Below are positions 54,235-61,584 of a DNA stretch of 64,000 nt, piece after piece (positions within the stretch are counted from its first letter, which is position 1; each line of letters opens with the position of its first letter). This DNA is from Buttiauxella selenatireducens. Lineage in GTDB: Bacteria > Pseudomonadota > Gammaproteobacteria > Enterobacterales > Enterobacteriaceae. The position numbers and the translations under genes were made by a program. The notes beneath the pieces were generated by a model. It was not told the origin of the DNA, made no database searches, and saw only the letters and a list, made by a program, of their open reading frames with translations. Location of the stretch: contig NZ_CP133838.1 of NCBI RefSeq assembly GCF_031432975.1, positions 4,588,001-4,652,000 of the forward strand. The letters run 5' to 3'.

Positions 54235-55191
54235 TTAAATATTGAAGTTGAGAATGACCGTTTCTTTGCCTGCATTACTGAAAGACAAGGGGAAAAGGCT
54301 TTTTCCCTCTATGTGGCGGAGCAGGTCCCGTTTCAAACGTCTTAATGATATTTCCTTAGAAATCCGTCCGTTAAGGTAAAAATCAAGCGATTCTTTACGG
54401 CAAATTGCTCGCGCCGCACCTTCGATACCAGATTCATGCAGCATTTCTGCGCGATCGCGGCTGATTCCATTGATGAGGAAGACGAGATCATCGATTATTG
54501 CTGTAAGCATTTTGATTGCGGTGACACTATTTCCTACTGAAGCGTGCTTCCAGATAGGTTCATGGTGTGCAACCCTATTTCGCAACTCTTTGATAGGTAG
54601 CAATTTATTATGAATATCGCCATGTCGACGTTCTGAAGGCAATAAATTGGGAAAAACCATCGGTTCTAAATGTGGCCATAATCGGTCAGATGTATTGAGA
54701 TCATGATAGTTTCTCTCAAACATGCCAACCCAAAAACCGAACATCAATTCAGCAACAATTGCATCTGCATGTTGAGGCTTATGGCCACTAGTCAACTTTT
54801 CTTTTGCTTGTTTCAGCATGCTTTCATGGCGTGATGTCCACACCTTTTTGTTCTTACGACTTCCGCTACTTATGTTTTTTCGATAGAAATTGTTTGATAA
54901 ATGAGGATATTGAGTCATGAAGGAGTTAAAATAATCATGCCCAGCCAGCTTCGTTAAAGGATCAAACCAAGCAGGGTTGTTAAAGTGAGCAGAAGCTGCA
55001 TTATGAATACCGTTTCTCAAGGTTACTTCAAGGCATTGCAAAAGAGGGAAAAGTGCAGCGCCTACGCGTTTGTTCCAAACATAGGCTCCGATGCACTCTC
55101 CAAGAGTGGCATTGTTTGTTAGAGCAATGTATGTCTTAAGTCGAGCCTTAGATACGTAGGCTTCAATCGCGAGATTGTTGTGTAGTTGCAA
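54235..55191 (-). CDS. Abi-family (AbiD/AbiF, HEPN) protein
   Basis: A 318-residue protein of the Abi_2 (AbiD/AbiF) family, implicated in abortive phage infection and thought to be HEPN ribonucleases. The Rx4H motif is clear in KELRNRVAHHEP (Arg204, His209), and an N-terminal helix has TLRNGIHNAAS. The start is TTG at 55191, with GAGGG four to five bases upstream; no ATG occurs before the conserved region. The base composition is more AT-rich than its neighbours, suggesting transfer. It is flanked by an IS110-family element, with a strong 16-bp hairpin between them. Function as defence is inferred from the family. Confidence 0.82.
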   Translation of the reverse strand: MQLHNNLAIEAYVSKARLKTYIALTNNATLGECIGAYVWNKRVGAALFPLLQCLEVTLRNGIHNAASAHFNNPAWFDPLTKLAGHDYFNSFMTQYPHLSNNFYRKNISSGSRKNKKVWTSRHESMLKQAKEKLTSGHKPQHADAIVAELMFGFWVGMFERNYHDLNTSDRLWPHLEPMVFPNLLPSERRHGDIHNKLLPIKELRNRVAHHEPIWKHASVGNSVTAIKMLTAIIDDLVFLINGISRDRAEMLHESGIEGAARAICRKESLDFYLNGRISKEISLRRLKRDLLRHIEGKSLFPLSFSNAGKETVILNFNI

Positions 55192-55306
55192 AGTGCCCTC
55201 TCTACTGGTAAAGTTTAACGTAATGAACGCGTATGTTATTCCCTGTACTTACATAATACATATGCAGAATGCGGTCAGATACATGAATTTAGTAGTGTGT
55301 TTGCCC
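55192..55306. other. Leader of the Abi gene, no coding potential
   Basis: About 115 bases of AT-rich DNA between the Abi start and a strong hairpin. It could hold the Abi promoter (TATTAT-like sequences) or a small non-coding RNA. Nothing decisive is visible. Confidence 0.4.
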
Positions 55307-55342
55307 AAACAACAAAAGCGCCTTTTGGCGCTTTTGTTGTTT
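55307..55342. terminator. 16-bp perfect hairpin between the Abi gene and the IS
   Basis: AAACAACAAAAGCGCC and GGCGCTTTTGTTGTTT are exact complements with a TTTT loop. The A- and T-rich outer arms make it a terminator in both directions. It isolates the Abi gene from the transposase gene, or ends a small RNA. Confidence 0.8.
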
Positions 55343-55344
55343 CT

Positions 55345-56960
55345 GTGACCAGCATCTTCACCAGCAGTTGGTGCATTTGTATGAAGGTCCGCTTCACGCC
55401 CTGAGACATTCGACAAGCTTTTTACGACCCTAGTAAGGGCGATTTTCGCTCTTCAAGCGCCAGTAAATATTTCGCTTCGTCATAACGGGTTCTGGTCTTC
55501 CAGCAGCGGTAAATAACCCTTATCCATTTGAATGCCAGAGCCCGGATCGCGGACTGATGAGATTTTCCCTTTTCTCGCTGCCCCTGATAATACCGTCTGG
55601 CCCAGTATGATGAGTTTACCGTCTTCGCAGTCCATTCCACGAATGTCTGTCGGACGAACTTCGCACACTGCCAACGCCAGTGCACCCAGGATTTTTGGCC
55701 GCTTCGCTCGGTTACTGGCGCGATGCCAGCATAGTTTTGTATTTCTTCTGCGCTGTTGAAGCGGTTGCGGTTATCACCCAATGCTGCAAGCATTCGCGGG
55801 CCCATACACGGTCCCATGCCCGGCAGTGATTTGAACAGTTCAGCATCTGGCAATTTGTCAAAATGCGTTTCGATTCGTTCGTCATAGGTTTTGATGATTT
55901 CACTCACGACTTTAATTTGTGCCGCCAGTGCTGTAGCCATCAAAGCATTAGCTTCTATAACTACTGGGTCTGTAGTCAATGGAATCGAACTCTCAATGCT
56001 CGCAACACGCTGCTCGGTAAGGGATCTTGCACGACCACCTTTGGTATTCAGAAAGTTACGGATCGTGTCGCGCCTGGCGCGTTTCAGTTGCTGCAGACTG
56101 GGCCACCGTATAATCAGTTCGCACAACAGTAAACTCCCCCTATGTGAGAACCATTCCAGAGGCTGAGGATAATACTGCTTCAATGTGTTGATAAGGCGGT
56201 TCACGAAGCGGCGTTTGTCTTCAACCAACTGGCGACGCTGTTCAACTAACTGCTGGAGCAACCTGATATCTGCATTGTCAGGCTCGATGGCCTTTATCTT
56301 TTGGGGGTAACGTAGCATTAGCTCTAATGCTAACTCAGCATCCTGGGGATCATCCTTCGCACCACTTGGCCAGAAGGTCTGCCGATAGCGGGCCAGTGAC
56401 AACGAGTGCACAGGAAAAACAGTGACAAATGGGTACTTCTGTAGAGCATACACCACCGGGCCTTTCTTCAGCTCAAGGGCTATAGCGATCCTGCCTTTCA
56501 CCTTTTGGTACAATTCGTTGAGCCAGATATCAAGCGCTTCCGGGGTATGTTCAACCACATGGAATATACGTTCGCCGTTTTTAAACTGAACGCAGACATC
56601 ATGCTTTTTATCTGCCCAATCCAGACCAACATGAGCAGCAAACTTATCTATCGCAGTCATCACCAACTCCTTTTTATCGGGGATTGGTATGCATTCCACG
56701 TTCTTCGAAAGAAATATAGTCAGCAGTTTTCTGCATGCCCTGAGTATTCGTTAGCGAACGTGGAGCACTTACTGGCTCGAAAGCAAAGCGGCAATCATCA
56801 AATCACATGATTCTGGCACAATATTCGTAACCAGTAAGCGCATACCCTGAATCACTTAAAAGTGTAACTCTCAGGGTTCGAATGACTATATCTGGCACAG
56901 AGAGGCCTGTCAGATTATTTTTAGCTCTGCGTTGTGATAGTGCCAGTTCGAGTTTGTGCG
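55345..56960 (-). mobile_element. IS110-family insertion sequence (limits approximate)
   Basis: A DEDD transposase gene with a non-coding region upstream, as in IS110 elements. These lack terminal inverted repeats and usually make no target duplication, so the ends cannot be read directly. GCCCTGAGACATTCG (55398-55412) 3' of the gene resembles GCCCTGAGTATTCG (56737-56750) 5' of it, a direct repeat that may be linked to the ends. Confidence 0.7.
55422..56660 (-). CDS. IS110-family transposase
   Basis: A 412-residue DEDD recombinase. The N-terminal RuvC-like domain has D14 (HVGLDWADKKHD), an acidic IALELKKG strand and the DD pair in GAKDDPQDAEL; the C-terminal Transposase_20 domain has LPGMGPCMGPRMLAALG and the region YAGIAPVTERSGQK with the catalytic Ser. 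The start MTAIDKFAAHV is chosen at the family start; the frame could extend 13 codons. It appears intact. IS110 enzymes use a bridge RNA encoded in the element's non-coding end to choose target and donor. Confidence 0.93.
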   Translation of the reverse strand: MTAIDKFAAHVGLDWADKKHDVCVQFKNGERIFHVVEHTPEALDIWLNELYQKVKGRIAIALELKKGPVVYALQKYPFVTVFPVHSLSLARYRQTFWPSGAKDDPQDAELALELMLRYPQKIKAIEPDNADIRLLQQLVEQRRQLVEDKRRFVNRLINTLKQYYPQPLEWFSHRGSLLLCELIIRWPSLQQLKRARRDTIRNFLNTKGGRARSLTEQRVASIESSIPLTTDPVVIEANALMATALAAQIKVVSEIIKTYDERIETHFDKLPDAELFKSLPGMGPCMGPRMLAALGDNRNRFNSAEEIQNYAGIAPVTERSGQKSWVHWRWQCAKFVRQTFVEWTAKTVNSSYWARRYYQGQREKGKSHQSAIRALAFKWIRVIYRCWKTRTRYDEAKYLLALEERKSPLLGS

Positions 56961-57000
56961 AATACATCTAAGTCATACAAATTAGTATCTCAAGTAGCAG
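56661..57000 (-). ncRNA. Candidate IS110 bridge-RNA region
   Basis: About 340 bases upstream of the transposase gene without coding potential. It contains a nested hairpin (ACCCTGA 56844-56850 with TCAGGGT 56871-56877, enclosing CACTT/AAGTG), two direct copies of TCTGGCACA (56812 and 56891) and an inverted copy (GTGCCAG 56940-56946). In the IS110 group the bridge RNA is made from the left non-coding end, which would be here. Exact limits are not known. Confidence 0.45.
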
Positions 57001-57031
57001 CCGAATACAGGCTGCCAGCTCATTTTCACTT

Positions 57032-57388
57032 CTATGCCTGATTTAAACTATCCGCTTTTCGCTCAAGCCGATGTAATGCCGGAATCAGCGAGCTAATTAC
57101 CGCAATCCCATGCCCTGCCTGGCAAAGCGTTTCCTGCGAAAACTCCACTACATTCTGTTCCGCAAAGGTAATAAATGATTTACCAATAAAACGCAGCGCG
57201 TGGCAAAGGCCTGCAATGCTTTCTTCGCAATGGCTGGCAAGCTCTAAAGTTTCCTCGCTCGTCAAAGCATCAAGGTTAATTGCGGATATCGTGTGAGCCA
57301 TATCGGAATAGAGAACATCCGTATCGGCGAGATGTGGAAACGTGTGGTCGGCAGATTGTGCTGCTGTGTTACTATTAGCGTCAGCCAT
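57032..57388 (-). CDS. Small acidic protein of unknown function (118 residues)
   Basis: I do not recognise this protein with certainty. It is mainly helical, with conserved-looking SHCEESIAGLCHALRFIG and LCQAGHGIAVISSLIPALHRLE, as in small proteins from integrated elements. TTAGGA lies eight bases before the ATG. It is divergent from a pair of ribbon-helix-helix genes, and the three look like a remnant of a mobile element or prophage beside the IS. Confidence 0.6.
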   Translation of the reverse strand: MADANSNTAAQSADHTFPHLADTDVLYSDMAHTISAINLDALTSEETLELASHCEESIAGLCHALRFIGKSFITFAEQNVVEFSQETLCQAGHGIAVISSLIPALHRLERKADSLNQA

Positions 57389-57418
57389 AGCATTATCCTA
57401 AGTAATGGTTGTGGTTAG

Positions 57419-57462
57419 AGGCCCGGTTAGTGTTAGCGCACTGCCGGGCTTCGTTGTTTTTG
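57419..57462 (+). terminator. Branched hairpin with T-rich tail between divergent genes
   Basis: AGGCCCGG and CCGGGCTT enclose a second stem (AGTG/CACT). TTCGTTGTTTTT follows on the plus strand. It looks like the 3' end of a small plus-strand RNA, or a leader hairpin of the minus-strand gene. Confidence 0.4.
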
Positions 57463-57470
57463 CATGACTG

Positions 57471-57518
57471 GTGTCATACACTTGTAAGACACAATCACTT
57501 TAATTAGGTGTCAGACAC
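57471..57518. promoter_or_regulatory. Pair of GTGTCANACAC operator-like sites
   Basis: GTGTCATACAC (57471-57481) and GTGTCAGACAC (57508-57518) are near-identical GTGT-N3-ACAC dyads 37 bases apart. The second ends right at the ATG of the first ribbon-helix-helix gene and covers the space between its AGGTG and the start. Fits autorepression by that protein. Confidence 0.55.
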
Positions 57519-57698
57519 ATGTCAATCATAGAATTTAAAAAGAAAGGAAACAAACAAATTGCTTTACGTGTTGAGCCCTCTCTCGAAGCAGGAATACAGC
57601 AAGCTCTGAAACTTGATGGCGATGCATCTGTATCTGCATGGATTAAGAGGATCATCAGAAAGGAACTGCAGTCAAAGGGGATTAAAGTTGATGAATGA
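57519..57698 (+). CDS. Ribbon-helix-helix protein 1
   Basis: A 59-residue basic protein with the ribbon-helix-helix pattern: a short strand (KQIALRVEPSLEAG, with alternating contact residues), then helix AGIQQALKLDGD and helix SVSAWIKRIIRKELQ. Such proteins bind DNA as dimers and often act as autorepressors or antitoxins. AGGTG lies eight bases before the ATG, inside the operator pair. It overlaps the next gene by eight bases and resembles it strongly. Confidence 0.75.
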   Translation: MSIIEFKKKGNKQIALRVEPSLEAGIQQALKLDGDASVSAWIKRIIRKELQSKGIKVDE

Positions 57699-57849
57699 AA
57701 GAAGAGGAAATCCCCCATTCCAGTTTCGGTTAGATCCCGAACTGCGTAAGGCAATGGAAGAAGCACAACGCCAGGATGGTGATGAATCTCTGGCGGCCTG
57801 GATTAAGCGGATCATCAGAAAAGAACTAAAATCCAGAGAGGTTAAATAA
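57691..57849 (+). CDS. Ribbon-helix-helix protein 2, paralogue of the preceding gene
   Basis: A 52-residue protein: PFQFRLDPELRKAMEEAQ then DESLAAWIKRIIRKELKSR. The second helix is almost the same as in the preceding protein (S.AAWIKRIIRKEL), so the two arose by tandem duplication. The ATG (MNERRGNPP) overlaps the stop of the first gene by eight bases, giving coupled translation. No toxin gene follows; ytfL begins 163 bases later. The two may form heterodimers. Confidence 0.72.
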   Translation: MNERRGNPPFQFRLDPELRKAMEEAQRQDGDESLAAWIKRIIRKELKSREVK

Positions 57850-58012
57850 CGCTCACGCCACCAAATTATCCCCTCTGGCAGCTTCACACACCCTTAAGCT
57901 ATACTACCCCTTGATATTGCTGGCCCAACCTCCACGGACTGGCAGTCAAAACGTATTAACCCTTAGATTTTCAACTTTCCTTCCGAGGCTCTGGCTCTAA
58001 GCCGGATAAACT

Positions 58013-59350
58013 ATGTTAAACAGTATTTTACTAATACTTCTTCTTATCTCCGTCAGTGCGTTCTTCTCTATTTCGGAGATCTCGCTGGCAGCATCCCGTA
58101 AAATTAAACTCAAGCTTTTAGCTGATGAGGGTAACGTTAACGCGCAACGCGTGCTGACAATGCAGGAAAGTCCTGGCATGTTCTTTACCGTGGTGCAGAT
58201 TGGCCTGAACGCGGTTGCAATTCTCGGCGGTATCGTCGGCGACGCGGCGTTTTCTCCAGCGTTTAAAGTCCTTCTGGAGCGTTTCTTCTCGCCAGAAATG
58301 GCTGACCAACTGAGCTTTATGCTCTCTTTCACCCTGGTCACCAGCTTGTTCATTTTGTTTGCAGACCTCACTCCGAAACGCATCGGTATGATTTCGCCTG
58401 AATCTGTTGCTTTGCGAATCATCAACCCGATGCGCTTCTGTCTGTTTGTCTTCCGTCCATTAGTGTGGTTCTTCAACGGACTGGCAAACGTCATTTTCCG
58501 TATTTTCAAACTGCCAATGGTGCGTAATGACGACATCACATCTGATGATGTGTATGCCGTTTTTGAAGCAGGCGCGCTGGCGGGTGTGCTGCGTAAGCAA
58601 GAGCATGAGCTGATCGAGAACGTGTTTGAGCTGGAATCGCGTACCGTGCCGTCGTCCATGACGTCACGCGAAAACATCATTTGGTTTGATTTGCATACCG
58701 ATGAGCAGAGCCTGAAGAATAAAATCGCCGAGCATCCTCACTCCAAGTTCCTGGTGTGTAACGGCGATATCGACCACATCGTTGGCTATGTTGATTCAAA
58801 AGAGCTGCTGAACCGCGTGTTGGGCAACCAAAGCCTGGCGCTCAACAGTGGTGTGCATCTGCGTAATGCGCTGATTGTGCCGGATACGTTGACCCTTTCT
58901 GAAGCGCTGGAAAGCTTCAAAACTGCCGGTGAAGACTTTGCGGTTATCATGAACGAGTACGCGCTGGTGGTGGGTATCATTACGCTCAACGACGTGATGA
59001 CAACACTGATGGGCGACCTGGTTGGCCAGGGCATGGAGGAGCAGATTGTCGCTCGTGATGAAAACTCCTGGCTGGTTGAAGGCGGCACACCGATTGATGA
59101 TGTCATGCGTGTGTTGGATATTGACGAGTTCCCGCAGTCTGGAAATTACGAAACCATCGGCGGCTTCATGATGTTTATGCTGCGCAAAATCCCGAAGCGA
59201 ACTGATTCGGTGAAGTTCTCGGGCTATAAGTTCGAGGTGGTGGATATTGATAACTACCGTATCGACCAGCTGTTGGTCACGCGTATCGATACCAAGCCGA
59301 CACCGCTGACGCCAAAGCAGCCGGATGCGGATGAGCAGACCACTGCATAA
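58013..59350 (+). CDS. ytfL: YtfL, DUF21/CBS/CorC transporter-like protein
   Basis: A 445-residue inner-membrane protein with an N-terminal DUF21 membrane domain (about 1-190), two CBS domains (about 200-330) and a C-terminal CorC_HlyC domain (about 345-430). E. coli YtfL is a member of the UPF0053 family; roles in divalent cation or, as I recall, cytosolic putrescine/pH control have been suggested. Start and end match E. coli. It stands at the right-hand edge of the accessory block. Confidence 0.95.
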   Translation: MLNSILLILLLISVSAFFSISEISLAASRKIKLKLLADEGNVNAQRVLTMQESPGMFFTVVQIGLNAVAILGGIVGDAAFSPAFKVLLERFFSPEMADQLSFMLSFTLVTSLFILFADLTPKRIGMISPESVALRIINPMRFCLFVFRPLVWFFNGLANVIFRIFKLPMVRNDDITSDDVYAVFEAGALAGVLRKQEHELIENVFELESRTVPSSMTSRENIIWFDLHTDEQSLKNKIAEHPHSKFLVCNGDIDHIVGYVDSKELLNRVLGNQSLALNSGVHLRNALIVPDTLTLSEALESFKTAGEDFAVIMNEYALVVGIITLNDVMTTLMGDLVGQGMEEQIVARDENSWLVEGGTPIDDVMRVLDIDEFPQSGNYETIGGFMMFMLRKIPKRTDSVKFSGYKFEVVDIDNYRIDQLLVTRIDTKPTPLTPKQPDADEQTTA

Positions 59351-59370
59351 TTCCAATTCCCAGAAACACT

Positions 59371-59398
59371 AACGGCACCCTCGGGTGCCGTTTTTTAT
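59371..59398 (+). terminator. ytfL terminator
   Basis: AACGGCACCC and GGGTGCCGTT form the stem with a TC-centred loop, followed by TTTTATAC. Confidence 0.92.
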
Positions 59399-59409
59399 AC
59401 TTCAATTTA

Positions 59410-59534
59410 ATACCCTAAATAATTCGAGTTGCAGGCAGGCGGCAAAGTCCACGAATCTCCAGGAGCATAATCCATTATGTGACTGGAGTGAGAGGGCGAG
59501 CCAACGCACCTGCGGCTTGAAGTATGACGGGTAT
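59410..59534 (+). repeat. ERIC element abutting the ytfK stop
   Basis: About 125 bp from TACCCTAAATAATTCGAG to AGTATGACGGGTAT, with a slightly diverged core (TATGTGACTGGAGTGAGAG). Its right end touches the ytfK stop codon (59535-59537). Lies between convergent ytfL and ytfK. Confidence 0.93.
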
Positions 59535-59741
59535 TTACGCCATTTCCGCCTGCATACGCAGTACCTGGCGGTTTACTTCAGACATAACAGATAGATGCTG
59601 CTTATCTTTCACTTTTGGAATAAGAATCTTACCCTTATCAAATTCAAAAGCGCCAACGTCCTTGATGTACAACCGTCCACGGAACAGGATTTTCACGTAC
59701 TTCGCCACCTGAAGCGGGTTGTACCGTTGGAAAATTTTCAT
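59535..59741 (-). CDS. ytfK: YtfK, SpoT-stimulating protein
   Basis: A 68-residue protein almost identical to E. coli YtfK, which binds SpoT and favours (p)ppGpp synthesis during phosphate or fatty-acid starvation. The start [17 protein letters not shown] is shared. A PhoB-box-like sequence lies about 130-145 bases upstream. Convergent with ytfL across an ERIC. Confidence 0.96.
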   Translation of the reverse strand: MKIFQRYNPLQVAKYVKILFRGRLYIKDVGAFEFDKGKILIPKVKDKQHLSVMSEVNRQVLRMQAEMA

Positions 59742-60079
59742 TCTTTTTTTCTCCTGCAGTGTTAACGCCCCTGCGGTTCCACATTTGGTCCGACAAAACG
59801 AGGCGAAAAATTTGGTGCCTGGAAACTATAGTCCATATGCAAATCGACACCTAGTTTGCACAATCTTATTTACGGTATTATTACAAAATCTCAGAATAAT
59901 CTTTTCAAATGTAAACAAATCTTAGTTTAAGCCTTCAAAAAATAGGGATATGTGTTGTATCTCTCAAACTGGCATTGCTCTTGCGGGACAGAAAGCTATT
60001 CAGCACATATGCTTAAAACGTCACGACGAGTGGTCGGATCACCTGCTATTTTTAGTCAATAATAAGATAAGGAGTCATC
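59742..60079. other. ytfK-ytfJ divergent intergenic region
   Basis: 338 bases without a gene. It must hold the promoters of ytfK (minus) and ytfJ (plus). The only recognisable site is a PhoB-box-like sequence at 59870-59886. Confidence 0.6.
59870..59886 (-). promoter_or_regulatory. Candidate PhoB box upstream of ytfK
   Basis: On the minus strand TTGTAATAATACCGTAA matches about 12 of 17 positions of the Pho box (two CTGTMA repeats around an AT-rich spacer). Phosphate control of ytfK has been reported in E. coli, as I recall. Confidence 0.35.
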
Positions 60080-60637
60080 ATGTCCCTACGCACAACCCTT
60101 GCGCTTGCCTTGCTGCTGTTGCCTCTTGCAGCATCGGCACATAATTTCGAGAAAAATCAGCGAGTCTCACCTATTGGTATTACGGATAAAGGTGAGTTGA
60201 TGCTCGACAATGATAAGTTTAGCTATAAAAACTGGAATAGTGCGCAGTTGGTGGGAAAAGTGCGAGTGGTGCAACATATTGCCGGGCGCTCTAGTGCGAA
60301 AGAGAAAAATGCAGGGCTGATTGAAGCGATTAAGGCGGCAAAATTCCCGCATGACCGCTATCAAACCACCACGATTGTGAACACCGATGATGCCATCGTC
60401 GGCACCGGGATGTTCGTTCGCAGCAGCCTTGAGAACAATAAAAAACAGTATCCGTGGTCGCAATTTATCGTCGACAGCAACGGCGTGGCGCAAAAATCCT
60501 GGCTGCTCGAAACCGGCAGTTCAGCGATTGTGGTGCTGGATAAAGAAGGACGCGTGCAGTTTGCGAAGGATGGCGCATTGACGCAGCAAGAAGTGCAGCA
60601 GGTCATGAGCCTGCTGCGCGAATTACTCAGTAAATAG
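60080..60637 (+). CDS. ytfJ: Periplasmic protein YtfJ
   Basis: A 185-residue periplasmic protein with a signal peptide (about 1-20, ASA). The fold is thioredoxin-like (VQHIAGRSSAKEKN, then FIVDSNGVAQKSW and GALTQQEVQQ) but without a CxxC pair; function unknown. AAGGAG lies eight bases before the ATG. It converges with cysQ, with only four bases between the stops. Confidence 0.95.
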   Translation: MSLRTTLALALLLLPLAASAHNFEKNQRVSPIGITDKGELMLDNDKFSYKNWNSAQLVGKVRVVQHIAGRSSAKEKNAGLIEAIKAAKFPHDRYQTTTIVNTDDAIVGTGMFVRSSLENNKKQYPWSQFIVDSNGVAQKSWLLETGSSAIVVLDKEGRVQFAKDGALTQQEVQQVMSLLRELLSK

Positions 60638-60641
60638 TGGC

Positions 60642-61382
60642 TTAGTAAATAGAGACCCGGAAACCTGGGTTTAAGAATGACTCGCGCGGGGTGTAGTCAA
60701 GTGACTTACCCTGCCAGTCATGAACGTGCGCACCTGCTGCTGATGCAACCGCGTGGCCTGCTGCGGTGTCCCAGATGTTGGTTGGCCCGAAGCGCGGATA
60801 AAGCTGCGCCTGCCCTTCAGCCACCAGACAGAACTTCAACGATGAACCGATAGACGTTGTCTGGTGTTCACCCAATTGATGAAGATACTCTTTCAGTTCG
60901 TCATCGCCGTGCGATCGGCTAATCACCACCAACGGCGGGCGTGCATCGCGCACATGGATTTGGTTACGTGTGCCATTTTCCTCTTTCCAGGCCTTACCTT
61001 CAGCCGCGCTATACATCACGTTCAGAACCGGCGCATACACCACGCCCAACACCGCTTTCCCCTGCTCAATCAGGGCGATATTGACGGTGAATTCCCCGTT
61101 ACGTTTCAGGAACTCTTTAGTACCATCCAGAGGGTCCACCAGCCAGTAGCGCTGCCAATGTTGGCGCGTTTCCCACGTCTGCGGATCTTCCTCTGAAAGC
61201 ACGGGTATCTCTGGGGTGAGCGCTTGCAGCCCTTTCAGGATAATGGTGTGAGCCGCAATATCGGCCGCAGTCACGGGTGAGTCATCCAGTTTTTTCGTCG
61301 CCTCAAGCGGTTTCACACCCTGGTAAACATCCATAATGGCGGCTCCCGCTTCGCGCGCCAGTTGGCAAATTTTTTCTAGCAT
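60642..61382 (-). CDS. cysQ: 3'(2'),5'-bisphosphate nucleotidase CysQ
   Basis: A 246-residue enzyme that hydrolyses 3'-phosphoadenosine-5'-phosphate to AMP, keeping sulfate assimilation running. Metal site motifs: VLSEEDP near 67, DPLDGTKEF near 87 and [10 protein letters not shown] near 205. The start [13 protein letters not shown] is chosen by homology and GAGGTG upstream; eleven upstream codons are dropped. Divergent from cpdB, as in E. coli. Confidence 0.96.
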   Translation of the reverse strand: MLEKICQLAREAGAAIMDVYQGVKPLEATKKLDDSPVTAADIAAHTIILKGLQALTPEIPVLSEEDPQTWETRQHWQRYWLVDPLDGTKEFLKRNGEFTVNIALIEQGKAVLGVVYAPVLNVMYSAAEGKAWKEENGTRNQIHVRDARPPLVVISRSHGDDELKEYLHQLGEHQTTSIGSSLKFCLVAEGQAQLYPRFGPTNIWDTAAGHAVASAAGAHVHDWQGKSLDYTPRESFLNPGFRVSIY

Positions 61383-61584
61383 TCTGCACCTCATGTTGTG
61401 TTTCACACGCAGCATCGCGCGAATAACCTGTTGTTTTATTTATATCTCATTGCACCTGGTTGCGCTATCTGTGAAGCGATTCCGGTTTAACGATTCTCAT
61501 TTCTGGTACACTTCACATTTTTGTAAGCAACAACGTTTATATACATAGTCTTTTATGACCTGGCTCGAGAAAAGGACCTTTATC

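Noticed and set aside
54103-54345. 80-codon frame on the plus strand overlapping the 3' end of the Abi gene
   Set aside because: Overlaps the Abi coding region by 111 bases, has no convincing ribosome binding site and no known family; the Abi frame is clearly coding. It may still be a small gene.
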